Below are positions 1-10,384 of a stretch of 64,000 bases of DNA, one piece after another. The stretch is from Branchiostoma floridae. Its lineage: Eukaryota > Chordata > Leptocardii > Amphioxiformes > Branchiostomatidae. The first letter of the stretch is position 1. Each line of letters begins with the position of its first letter. The DNA is taken from assembly GCF_000003815.2 (NCBI RefSeq), contig NC_049990.1:6656976-6720975 (forward strand), given 5' to 3'. The notes beneath the pieces were generated by a model. That model was not told the origin of the DNA, did not search any database, and saw nothing but the letters and a program-made list of their open reading frames with translations. Made by a program: the position numbers and the translations under genes.

Positions 1-712
1 TTACTCGCACACAATACTATACCATTTTAGGCTTGCCCTACAGTTTTGTGTGCAAGTAAAAAAAGAAAGGTCCACCCTACATCTACTTGGTTTTTAGACT
101 TTGGTTTTTAGGCATAATCATACTATACCATTATTTTCTCCCTTTGTTATACACATGTAGTATTGTCTTCAAGGGATTGCATGCCTTTTTCCACAGAGCA
201 TTACCACCTTTAGTTAGTTGTAGCGAATAATCTTATAACCAATTTGAGGATAGGAAAAAATTGTTTACTGTTACTTACTGTGAGGTTATTTTGCAGCATC
301 CACATGACTTTCATGGTTATCTGAAAGCAATCATTTAAAAGATTTGAATGACCTTGGGATTGAAATTGGCATTTTGTGTCATTAGAATATGTTTCCTGAT
401 ATTTTTTTGCTATCTAAGGCACATACTTGCTCATTTTACAGCTGCTTTGTACAATTTACAGTATAGTTGTCAACTTTTAATATTATTTTTAGGGAAGTTT
501 ATGCGGGCACAGCTACTAGTACTGATGTCATCCATATATTCAAATCAACATGGCCTTATTGAACTTATTGCTCACCTGCTGGGGAAGGAACTTCAGGAGA
601 TTAGCTGCCAAAAACCGTTTACTTCTGGACATGTAGTACAGCAAGCCTCCACCACCATGAAGTGCCTATAGACAATAACAAATGACAAATAGCTCAAGAA
701 AATAACTTTGAC

Positions 713-2382
713 TTTTTTTTTTTTTTATATAACTTTTTATTGATTTTTCAAACACAAGATACACATATCATACATAGAGCGATAATACTGAAAGTACATG
801 TAGGACACAAAAGATAAATAAAACCAGAAAACAATGAGGATAACTTATAGCAGTGTACACATTTGTATATAACAAGGAAATGATAAACAGAAGTTGTATA
901 TATGTTATTCACTATTCACTGTTTTAACGATAGAGCTATTTTCCCCCATTTACCAAAGTGTTCTTTTATCTTATCCATCCTTTTTGCTATAATATATTCT
1001 AGCCTATGGAAGTATGACATATATGAAATAAAGGCTTGTAAATTAAGAGAGCGTTGACGGTTCTTGAAAATAAAGTGTTTGCCAAGAAGGATAATCATAT
1101 TGGCAGAAACTGGTCACCGACAATTCAAATCACCAAAGATAACTTTAAACAGGTTCAGATTTAAATGTTCCCCCGTATTGATGAAAAACCAGTCTTCTAC
1201 TTGCCTCCAGAAAAGTGTAGCAACTCTACAATGAAAAAAGAGATGGAAGACTGTTTCTTCATCTTCATTACAATATTCACATAAGGGCGACTCCTTCAAA
1301 CCCCAAGTGTATAAGGTCTTGTTCACGGTCAAGTATTTGAATAATAGTTTATGTTGAAACATGCAAACACTAGAGTCAATGGAAATTTTGTAAGGTAGGC
1401 TATAAACCTTTTGCCATGGTATTGGACAGTTGAAATAATCTTCCCACGTGTACTGTATCCTGTCTGAAGTTTCACATAATCTGGCTTCATTCATGTAGAA
1501 AGCATATAAGCATTTATTAATATTTTTACTATGTAGCCAGGTTACATCTCTACAGGCAGGGATGCAAACACGTAGCTCTGAGGAGCCTTGTCTTAGAATA
1601 TGTTTCCATTGAGGAGGAATAGCTGACAAAAGTTGATGATACTGATAAGCTGTACAGACATCTCCAAATTTGACTACAAAGCTGTCAAAAGACAAAAAAT
1701 TATTCTCAGCATCAATAATGTCATTTACAAAAAGTACTTTTTTATTGAAGAAGGCTGAGGAACAAAAGGGTCGCCTACTTATACAAATATGTGAATTCAA
1801 GCAAAGGAGTTGCTGTTTGACTTGTATGCTATTTTCTGGGGGGCGTAGTTGGTATTTCAACCAGCTTTGTATAACCTGTCGGAAAAACAGACTGACTACT
1901 TTCTTAATCAAGATTTCGAAGTCATTCGTTTTAAGCTGTGCAAAAGGAAACGTACTGGTTCTAAGAACAGGACTAGAGAAGGACAATAATTTAGAACAAA
2001 ACCAGTTTTCGTTTTTGTGCAGTTTTGGCACTAGAGCGGCCTTCAGTTTGAGATCGACAGCTCGCAGATTTTGAAGTTTTAATCCACCTTGATCATAATC
2101 ATTATATATTGTCTTTCGCTTAACTCGCTCGGGTCCGTCACGCCATAAAAACTTGAAAATCTTTTTTTCATATTTGTCGAAAAAAGCTGACGATGGAGAC
2201 GGGAGCGAACTTAATAAAAATATAAACTGTGAAACTATAAGTGTATTTATCAGAGTGACTTTCCCCATAAGTGATAGTCCTTTTTCTTTCCAGGGATTCA
2301 AAATTTTATCTATTTTCATATATTTTCGGTCAAAATTGATTGACACAATATCTTTAAAGTTTACAGGAATATGGATACCTAA
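713..2382 (-). mobile_element. 5'-truncated L1-type LINE in GK5 intron 3
   Basis: This is the 3' part of a non-LTR retrotransposon on the minus strand. It ends in a poly(A) tail, seen on the plus strand as a T run from about 713, and begins abruptly at about 2382. The same 15-base string AACTTTGACTTTTTT flanks it at about 704 and 2383, a target-site duplication typical of target-primed reverse transcription with 5' truncation. It lies in GK5 intron 3 in the same orientation as GK5. Confidence 0.85.
916..2382 (-). pseudogene. C-terminal part of LINE ORF2 (reverse transcriptase tail and zinc-finger region), one nonsense codon
   Basis: The frame is open from the truncated 5' end (2382) to a stop just before 916, except for one in-frame TGA at 1114-1116. 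The remaining part contains the segment after the reverse-transcriptase palm (LSLMGKVTLINTLIVSQ, then FKFLWRD and a QGGLKLQNL-like motif) and a C-x2-C-x8-H-x4-C zinc-finger region (CEYCNEDEETVFHLFFHC), as in L1-clade ORF2 proteins. Beyond the TGA the same frame continues with the usual L1 tail (LEYIIAKRMDKIKEHF). Endonuclease and catalytic core are absent, so the copy cannot be autonomous. With only one disabling change over about 490 codons, the insertion looks fairly young. Confidence 0.85.
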
Positions 2383-2643
2383 AACTTTGACTTTTTTCCT
2401 GAAATGGCAGATGACAAAAGATCCTACAGGGTAATTGTCTTTTTGTCTATAAATCTGAAAAATTAGAATTTCTATTGTGTCTGTAGAAGGGAAAGTTTAA
2501 AGTAAAATGTACATTATTTTATTTTTAAAGTTCTTTGCACACAGATTTAAAAAAAAAAATTGATTAATTGGCAATGAAAAAAAACAACTGAACCACCAGA
2601 ACAAACGTTGATAACAATGTCAAAAGAGACAGACATTCTGTAC

Positions 2644-3843
2644 CTTCATTGTGAAAGAGTTATTCCACAAGTCCACTAGTTCTGCACCTCTCAAGTCCTG
2701 CCATGTCAGGAAATTATGGTACAGTTTTCCCGTCTCTCTGAGTGGAGAAGGTGGTTATAAGAAAAAACATCATTATAGTGGTGTAAGTAATATTCAGTAG
2801 AAAAACAATAACGGGACCTTCATTTAATCACTAATGTCCTATCCATGGGACAGCCCTAGTCCAGTACTCATTTTCACCTGAGTGAAGTGAGGAAAGCTGT
2901 GTAAAGTGCCTTTCCCAAGGGCACAAAATCGGCGGCACAGCAGAATTTGGACTCAAGACCTCTCAGTCCTGAGCCAAACATGCTGCTGCTGCGCCACATG
3001 ATCCCACATCTCCTACTTGTAGATGATTCCTCACCTGAAATGGTGGGTGTTATAAAGTAATAAACTTCCTGGCATGTTTGACCAATTGCTGACGACACGC
3101 ATCCACAAGATTGTGTGCTAATAAGATCAAAAGTCTGTTACTGATTGGTCATCAGTATTGATCCTGAAGACGCTGACAGTGGTTGTTGAAAATTTGATCC
3201 GTGTGCACTTTTGTGTTGGAAGAAAATTGTTACTATGGTTACTACCAACATAAATGAGCTCCCATGATGACTTCTCACCTGTCCCACATGGTGAAGGTGG
3301 ACCTCTGTGTGGAGATCCCCATCCCTGCCACCTGGTCAGCTGTCAGACCCGCGGCTCGGATGGCCTCGTTCACAACATCTACAAAATCTGTCCACAGGAC
3401 TTCTGGGTCCATCTCCACCCAGCCAGGCTTAGGGTGCAGCAAGTGGACCTGTGGGAAAAGTAGCACATTGTTTCGATGGATAAGTCAAACAAGAGTCCAG
3501 GACAGGAGGAGCAGTAATCCAACTTTAGTGTTACTCCTACCCGGGTTCGCTTAAAAGGCTGGGCTGTCTACCAGGCCAGCCTACCTGGCCTGTCTACCTG
3601 GCCTGGCTATCACGTCAGGCTACTCAGATCCCCCCATTCATAGCCCCATCATATGGCACTCAGCCAAAATAGCTGATTGACAGGCATAGTAATTGCTAAT
3701 CTCCTGCCAGTGACCTGAGGTTGGCCTGTCCACCACTGGCTGGGCCCTTGGGAATGTGTCTGGGAGGCCTTCCTTGCAGCTGTCAGGATCTGTCAGGAAC
3801 ACAAGTACCAGTACTGTGTGTGTGTATGTTTGTGTGAGTGTGA

Positions 3844-3887
<44 letters not shown>

Positions 3888-5591
3888 ATGGGCTTGCCAG
3901 CAACAGAAATTTGTTTCTTTATTGAATATCTATCTAGAATAGAAACTATCTCAGCTCGTGCAACAAGAAGGAAGAGCATAAAATTGATAAATCACTGTAA
4001 AGCTAAACTTGTACTGACCAAGGGGGGTATAATTACATGTACCTCCTTGTTCTCTTAGTATATGCCATGTTGACATATACAATCTCGGTAGTCACATAGC
4101 CTTTTTGAGGCTATGGATTGTTATCCACTGTACAATTTTTGTGTCCAGTACAGAGCCCAATCATCTCCTAACTGCCAACAATCTCTCCGACCCCTTTGTG
4201 TGGAGTGGGGAAAATACTGTAAACAGCACAGATTTTGTGACATGTCAAAGGATTTAGATTTAAATAGATATAGATTTGAACCCAGGACCTCTGTTTTCTA
4301 GGTCTAACACCCTAAAGCATTTACCCAAGTACTTGAATGTGTTCCTGACACCTGCTATGAAGGCCTCCCAGACACATTCCCGAAGGGTCCAGCCAGTGGA
4401 CAGGCCAACCTTGGGTCACTAGCAGTGTTGGAGATTAGCAATTGCTATGCCTGTCAATCAGCTATTTTGGCTGAGTGCCATACGATGGGGCTATGAATGG
4501 GGGGATCTGAGTAGCCTGACGTGATAGCCAGGCCAGGTAGACAGGCCAGGTAGCCTGGCCTGGTAGACAGCCCAGCCTTTTAAGGGAACCCACTCCTACC
4601 CAACCGAAGAACTCTACTCTACTCTTCTCATGATGTTGTAACAGTGGGGTTTAAGCGCTGCCGAACTGACCACGCCAACGGCTCTAGAGCTTTTGGTGTT
4701 GTGGTTTCCGCGTTGGATTTGTAATCTGCCGAACCGGGTTCGATCCCGGGTGTCGGCATGTCTGTTTCTTTCTGTTCTTACTCGCCCCTCTGATTTCTTA
4801 CATTTGGTTCCCACACCAGGAATCGAACCCGGGCCTTGGCGGTGAGAGCACCAAATCCTAACCACTAGACCATATGGCCCCACTGTTAAATGTGAGTGTT
4901 TACGTATTTGTGTGTGGGTGCCTGTGGGTGTTCATGTACATGCATATTTGTGTGGAAATGTGTTTGCCGACAGTTCATACCCTGGGTGCCAGACCGGACT
5001 GGGCAGCCAAGTCTGGTTCCCAAGGTACTTAGATAATGACACCTTGTTTTGTCCACTTTCCCATAGGATTACTCTGTATTACTGGTATATAATGAAACAG
5101 TGTAGTCCCCCTTTTAAGACCAATTAAGACCAATATCAATGTAGCATACTTTATTTCGCAGTTCTGGTTTTGTGTCTGTGAACACAATAACTTGAATGTG
5201 CCTAGATGGATTATCTTGATACTGGGTATGTAAGTAGGTGTTAATGAGACATCGGAATGATTAGATTCTGGGCCCCTTGGCGATTTTCTGTGGATCGGCA
5301 GCGGAACTTCCAGTTTTGATATCTACTTTGTAAGATCACAATCTCTAACGTTACCTTCTTGCTGCTTGAACCCTTGACGTTGGCCAGCTTGTCGTACACA
5401 TGACATCGTAACGTCGTGGTGCCCACGTCCACCGCCACTACGTACTGGTCCCGCGGACCGTTCTGCCCTGCCTGATGCTTCGGGCTGTCCGGCACCTGCT
5501 CCCGAGGACCGTTTGGCGGCTGCTCGGTGGCTGAAGAATTGCCTAAAATGTTGGCATCATCCTGGGAAGAATTCTTTGCATCATCGGACAT
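2644..5591 (-). CDS. GK5: Glycerol kinase 5 (FGGY sugar kinase), exons 1-3, partial
   Basis: ATP-dependent FGGY-family carbohydrate kinase; the family transfers phosphate from ATP to glycerol or a related polyol. Three exons are visible on the minus strand: exon 1 5591-5355 (donor AAG|GTAACG), exon 2 3448-3279 (acceptor CCCACAG, donor GACAG|GTGAG) and exon 3 2737-2644 (acceptor CACTCAG, donor ATGAAG|GTACAG). Phases match (0, 2, 0) and give 167 residues. After a polar 49-residue leader comes the first phosphate-binding motif VVAVDVGTTTLRCHVYD (about 51-67), then PKPGWVEMDPEVLW (about 86-99), GISTQRSTFTMWD and HNFLTWQDLRGAELV, all in the order seen in vertebrate GK5. The conserved WQDLR segment decides GK5 over ordinary glycerol kinase. 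The start is the first ATG of an open frame. The remaining two thirds of the enzyme must lie beyond the left edge; I found no fourth exon in 1-2640. Intron 1 is 1.9 kb, intron 2 541 bp, and intron 3 carries a LINE. Confidence 0.92.
2862..3020 (-). repeat. tRNA-derived SINE fragment in GK5 intron 2
   Basis: Read on the minus strand, a degenerate tRNA-like head (GTGGCGCAGCAGCAG, then GAGAGGTCTTGAGTCC) is followed by a body reading GCCCTTGGGAAAGGCACTTT and CTCACTTCACTCAGGTGAAA. The same body follows the better preserved pol III promoter of the copy at 17171, so both belong to one SINE family. Confidence 0.7.
3543..4591. mobile_element. Long-inverted-repeat (foldback or Mutator-like) element with 10-bp target duplication
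   Basis: The element is 1,049 bp long and sits in GK5 intron 1. Its ends are GGGTTCGCTTAAAAGGCTGG on the left and, reverse-complemented, GGGTTCCCTTAAAAGGCTGG on the right. The inverted arms extend about 260 bp inward (to about 3805 and from about 4330), including ACCAGGCCAG/CTACCTGGCC blocks. It is flanked by a perfect 10-bp direct repeat ACTCCTACCC (3533-3542 and 4592-4601). There is no transposase frame; the centre holds a GT microsatellite and unmatched sequence. Long arms with a 9-10-bp duplication suggest a nonautonomous Mutator-like or foldback transposon. The superfamily is an inference. Confidence 0.8.
3816..3883. repeat. GT microsatellite
   Basis: Nearly pure GT/TG dinucleotide run with a few interruptions at its left side, inside the long-inverted-repeat element. 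Confidence 0.95.
4660..4760 (+). repeat. tRNA-like sequence (threonine-type anticodon), SINE head or tRNA relic
   Basis: A good T arm (CCGGGTTCGATCCCGGG, at about 4734-4750) follows an anticodon-like hairpin with loop TTTGTAA. The 5' acceptor half does not pair with the 3' TGTCGGC, so this is not an intact tRNA gene. It converges on the glutamate-type tRNA-like sequence at 4804-4882. Confidence 0.45.
4804..4882 (-). repeat. tRNA-Glu(CTC)-like pseudogene or SINE head
   Basis: On the minus strand the sequence carries ATGGTCTAGTGGTTAGGAT (D arm and A box), the anticodon region TGCTCTCACCGCC with CTC, and B box GGGTTCGATTCCTGG, all like tRNA-Glu, and ends in ACCA. The 5' strand of the acceptor stem (GGGGCCAT) does not pair with the 3' strand (TGTGGGAA). 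This favours a tRNA pseudogene or a tRNA-derived SINE over a working gene. Confidence 0.6.
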
Positions 5592-6366
5592 TTTAGAGAT
5601 GTTTTACAAGCAATCAGATGTTTAATGTAAGACTTTTAGCACCAAATCATCATGATCATTGCCACGGGACCAAACCAAAGTACATGTTGCTAAACTTTGG
5701 CTCTTTACCTTTGACCTTTACACAGCTGTTGTTTCCTACATTCTCTAAGTGCCTGTATACATGTTACATTTAAATTGCTAGCTCAAATTAAAAATGTCCA
5801 TTATCATTAGTAATGAAAGAAAGTTATACTCATGTTTTGGCAAATTTTTGGCATGTGCAAAGACAGCTATATGGTCACCTTTGACCCTAAATACGGAAGC
5901 GAACACACGTTTTTGGCGGGCTCTTCGAAAATTTAAGGTTGGTAACGCTACGTCCATAATATTGGCACGCTTTATCTAAAACAGTTTGCACGGAACACAG
6001 GTTGTTCCTTAAACTAGGTATTGGATTGTATAGTTTGTTGTTTGTCTGTTTTGCTAGGTGGAACTACCTACTTTAGATCTGTCCTGCCATATCGTAGCGA
6101 TGCCCCCCTCCATAACACAGATGACCAAGTCGCTGGATGTGTTTGATATATTCCATGGCCGTTAATGGATGCCACTGACATTTATGTAGAACGCTGTTTT
6201 ACTATACCATGTACCGGTATTGCACCGTTATATGGCTTGAACCTGCTGAAGAGTAAAAAAGCACCATTGACACATAGATGAAATTTTCCTCTTTATTGAT
6301 TGAATGAAAATTATGAACATGAAATGTCAGTGAATGAATGACTGAGTCCTTTCATCTTGTTTCCAG
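5592..6366. promoter_or_regulatory. Shared head-to-head upstream region of GK5 and the AUNIP-like gene
   Basis: The GK5 start codon (minus strand, 5591) and the first coding exon of the AUNIP-like gene (plus strand, acceptor TTTCCAG at 6360-6366) are under 800 bp apart. The acceptor just before the AUNIP-like ATG implies a noncoding first exon inside this interval, so the two genes probably share a bidirectional promoter. I see no convincing TATA box at a defined place. Confidence 0.5.
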
Positions 6367-6372
6367 ATCACT

Positions 6373-8071
6373 ATGGGAAAAAGGAAAGAACCAACCCACA
6401 AGCCTGTCCCTTGTGGGGTTTGGGTCTCCAAGAAGAGGGAGAAACAGGTTTGTATTTAGCCTTATATCAGTAAAAATACATATATTTTTACACAATAAAT
6501 GTAACGTTAAGTAACGTTATAACAACTGCTAAAATATTACAATTCTTCTCATAAACTTATCAAGTTAACAGGAGACTATAACATGTTTATAGTATGGGCT
6601 GAGACTTCATCCTGTAAATTCATTAATCCATATGATTTGATTATACTTTAGAAGGAGAAAAGATATTAGATATATTATTGAACTTTTGGGCTATAATCTG
6701 TAATTTCATATGGTACCTGGGACTTAAATCTCATATACATTTTACCTTAATTCCTTTGTTTTGTCATAAAAATATTCTAACAATTCCTTTGAATTTTCAG
6801 CTGTTACTGCCCCAACCAAAGCGTGCCAGGCTGTCATCTGTGACTGTTATACCAGCACGGCAGACAGGTGGTGCTAGAGAGCTGCCCAAACGCCAGGCCA
6901 CGATAATGGAGATTTTTGGCTCAAGAGGAAGAAAAGATGCTGACACCGCAGCTGCTACATCCGGTACAAGTCTAATTTATGGTTTGTTTGTTTGTTTGTT
7001 TATTTGTTTGTTTTTCATAATGAGTGAGTGTGTTGAACACCAACGCTACTCATTCATGCCTAAGTTAAGTAAGGAAATCCAAGATTTATTCATGATCAGT
7101 ATTCAAACTTCATACTTGATCAAATTACCCCCATGTTACAATCACCCCCCCACACATAGTGACATCTTGTCAATGTGGGTAATTTTGCTTGCCATACATG
7201 TTATACAGGTACAGGACAAGACCAGGAGGAAGCTTCAGGTTCTAGCAAACAGGACACTACATTGTTGTCCCCAGAGTCAGCCAAGCAGGAAATCAGACAC
7301 AAAACTTCTAAAAGTGACAGCAACTGCAGCACAGCACAAAAGAATTCAGCAGTTGACTTGAAAAGCAAGGAAGGGTCAGAAGAAGAGGGACTCAGCTTTA
7401 GTTTGAGTGATGGCACACATACACAGAATGACCAACCTCTTTCCCCACTCAAGTACACACAAGATTCCGAAGGAAACCTTAGATGGAAAAGTCCATCCGA
7501 CTTGCTAAAAAGCGAGACCATTGATGACGTTTTTGCTCAAAATCAGACTGTAAGTAACTCAACAGCAGAAGCAAAACAACCACTGCATTTGAAGACAATA
7601 AGGAAACCTAGGGATGTAAACAAGAGTTGTGAAAATGTAAGATCCCAGAAAACAAGAGCAGAAAAAACGCTGCAGCAGATAGAAAAGCATGAAGTTTTGT
7701 CTCCACCGATGTATACTCTAAACACAGAAGGAGACCTGAAGGTGAAGTGGACAACAGAACAGGACTGTCCTCAGACAGGAGGTGACCAAAATGTACTTCT
7801 TAACGAAAAATTAACATTGGACACAATGCCATGTACAGAGGAATTGTCACCTCTGCAGTACACTTTAGACAGTCAGGGGGAGCTTGTGCACAATGAGAAC
7901 CACCATCGTGATAGTGTAGGAATAGAGAACTCAGAAGATAGTCATCCTCTAACATGTGAACCAAGTGATGTGGACAGTGATGATGACTCTCAGCTTTTAG
8001 AGCCAGGGGATTTCTCAGAGCTCAAGTACACATTAGACTCTGAAGGAGAACTTAGATATAAAAGAAACTAG
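6373..8071 (+). CDS. AUNIP: AUNIP-like protein (aurora kinase A / ninein-interacting), three coding exons
   Basis: Exons are 6373-6447 (donor AAACAG|GTTTGT), 6801-6963 (acceptor TTTTCAG, donor TCCG|GTACAAG) and 7209-8071 (acceptor TTATACAG), with matching phases. The product is 366 residues, close to vertebrate AUNIP (about 357 from memory). Vertebrate AUNIP binds aurora kinase A at centrosomes and takes part in DNA end resection. Support is at both ends. The N-terminus has CGVWVSKKREKQ (14-25) and a basic stretch before ATIMEIFG (58-65), like the CGVWLD and SIASFF positions I recall for AUNIP. The C-terminus ends in LKYTLDSEGELRY, like the FTQDSEGNQV tail of AUNIP. The middle is acidic, Ser/Gln-rich and probably disordered. 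The C-terminal motif appears four times (about 157-172, 243-258, 292-306, 349-364). Identification rests on short motifs only. A noncoding upstream exon is likely. Confidence 0.68.
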
Positions 8072-8389
8072 TAACAAAGTCTAGGTCTTCAGGAAAAATC
8101 AGTTGGACACAATGTCATGCACATGCTCATTGTCAGCCTTTCTTTATCATTTTTCAGAAGAAATAGGAAAATGTTTGGATGAGAGATTATAGCTCTCCTA
8201 CTTTACTTACAGGAAATAACTAAATGATTCACTTTTAAGCCCCTATTTAAAAGGAATTGATTTCAATTTAGAATAGAAGGGGAAGGGGGAAAGTTTGTTT
8301 TAAGTTTGTAGTTGAAACTAGTCTGTAGTACTTAACTATAGCTATGAATTATACATTGGAAACACATTTCATTTGAAGTGTCATGCAAA

Positions 8390-8395
8390 AATAAA
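8390..8395 (+). terminator. Candidate polyadenylation signal of the AUNIP-like gene
   Basis: AATAAA lies about 320 bp after the stop codon, in AT-rich sequence. This is an inference from the hexamer and its position. Confidence 0.45.
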
Positions 8396-9267
8396 CCACC
8401 ACAACCATTTCAAGATTTCATATTCTGATTTTGTCCACAAGTCGAATAAGGTAGTAAAAAGTTATATTCTCAAGTAGTAGTCTAAATCAGTCATGTTCTG
8501 TGACTGTGTTTACTTGGCAAGGAACTCTTCTTATACTGAATGCTGGCCATAAAAATGATCATTTTCAATATAATCTTACCTTCGGAAGTTCCTATTTTGA
8601 GAAGCTGGTGTCTTTTGTCACCCATTTGATATAAGCACATATGTGCATTTAATTATAAAATGTCAGCATACATAGACGAATAAGGACTTTGAAATTTCAA
8701 TAAGGATGAATACAAGCAATAATTGATCATTAACAAACTTATGTTATACTAGCATTTTCTTTAGAATCTTTCAGTAATTCATGCAAAAGGCATTGCCTCC
8801 TTGTGGAATTTGAAGGCATGGCAGCTCTTGGAACTGGGTGGACAGTCAACCTTTCCCAAAAGAAATAGTTTTTAATAAAAAACCTGGTGAACCACACATC
8901 TTTTTTAGTCACTGACGCCCCGGCCGTGTAATGTCTAACCGTTCACAAAATCTAGTAGATTGAGTTACCTCGCGTGTTTTCTGAAGTACTTTAGGACCGG
9001 TAAATAAACATGGTAATTCATAGAAACGTTGTTCTTTGGATGCAAATTGTTCGAATATCATGTATGTATGTATCGTAGAACACTGACAAAAAGGTAGCAA
9101 ATCATGTTTAACGGGAGGTGCCCCAACACGGTACGCTTTTTCTTGCGCTCAAACTCATGGCGCTCCATCGCTAATTACCTGAGAGTGGTCAAATTTTGAT
9201 GACTGAATTTTATACACATAGTTTTGAACAACATACTTGAATAAGAAATGCATTCATGTGGTTCATG

Positions 9268-9520
9268 AACCTTTCGCGCTACGTGTTACAAGCGGCAAAC
9301 GCTGTGAGACAATTTCGTGTATGTAGCCTTTCAATTTTGTGCTACGCTGGACAGTGTGCCTAACTCGGTACGCTTTTTTTACATTTCTCTCTCTTCAGAA
9401 GTAAGTTGTAAATTTAAGTACACAGAAAAAAATTAATAGTATGATATTTCAGCTTTCTTTTGACAGTAAAATCGTGACTGTATGTACTTGTTGTCTCACA
9501 TGAGGAAGGCTGTACCTAGA
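9268..9520. repeat. Dispersed repeat, copy 1 (partner at 24150)
   Basis: The sequence shares long matched blocks with 24150-24400, for example TACAAGCGGCAAAC, GTGCTACGCT-GACAGTGTGCC and the block from TTTTGACA through TTGTCTCAC. The copies are clearly diverged (roughly four of five bases match by eye). No coding frame is seen, and the superfamily is unknown. Confidence 0.75.
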
Positions 9521-10192
9521 ACAATCCAGCTGATGTTTTTACGGGTAATGGGCTGAATGCACTGATTGTGAATGCCCTACTAAAAAAAACATTACGAAAA
9601 AACGACACCGCCAACATCAACAAAACTCTGTTTGATTATATGAAAACATCGTCTACATCTCTCTATCAAGTCTTATTTTCATAGACAGCACGAATCATTT
9701 GTTACAGTCAAATAAATCTTTGGAGCGTTCTCTAGTCTGCCAACTTCACGGCCACACTCCCTTGGGAGTACAATGGTGGCAATGTTTATGTCGCTTCTTT
9801 TTGGTTGCTTTTCTCCTCAACAAACATTTGAAGACCCATATTCATAGTGTTTTATGGAACTTTATTTATGTGTATCATGGCAGTTGTGTGACTGCTTGAA
9901 AGAGTTCGCATAGTTAGCGACACGAGCCGCCAATACGCAGAGGCCGGTGACCGCAGTGATTCAGCACTGTCAACATTACTGTTAGAATTCTGTTTAAAAA
10001 AACATGAAGTAAATATGCTAAAGTATACTTAGAATGCAAATTAAAGCTGTGTGCATGGACTTGGTTTATTTACCTTTGTAATCAGCATAGTCAGTGGTAA
10101 CAAACACGGTGTACTTATGGATAATAAGATCAGCAAAAAATCCGTGCCGTCTTAGGACGGGAACCGTCTTAGGGCGGTCCCCGTTACAGGTA

Positions 10193-10384
10193 ATGCCATT
10201 CGCCTTTATCCGCGGGGTAATCTATATCCGTTGCCTTTAAAAACAGGATATTTGGCGAATCAAGTCGACGTATGGTGGTTTCAAACAGCAATTTTTTTTT
10301 TTCAAATTTGCATTTGAAACCATGCCCGACGGCCTGTTTTTTTTTAAACAATGGACATATGTTATCCCGGATAAAGTTAATTTT
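10193..10384. mobile_element. MITE of the TAACGCTAG/TTTATCCGCGGGGTAA family, degenerate copy
   Basis: The left end reads CGCCTTTATCCGCGGGGTAA and the right side holds the imperfect complement ending TTATCCCGGATAAAG. The internal GTGGTTTCAA and GAAACCATG blocks match the copies at 40094 and 47475. Confidence 0.65.

Noticed and set aside
348-671. 107-residue plus-strand frame at the left edge
   Set aside because: It contains the right half of the GGCCATGTTGATTTGAT-family element, seen also at 48.9 and 57.5 kb.
3638-4058. Opposed frames of about 100 residues
   Set aside because: They are built on the GT microsatellite (Thr-His or Cys-Val repeats) and transposon arms.
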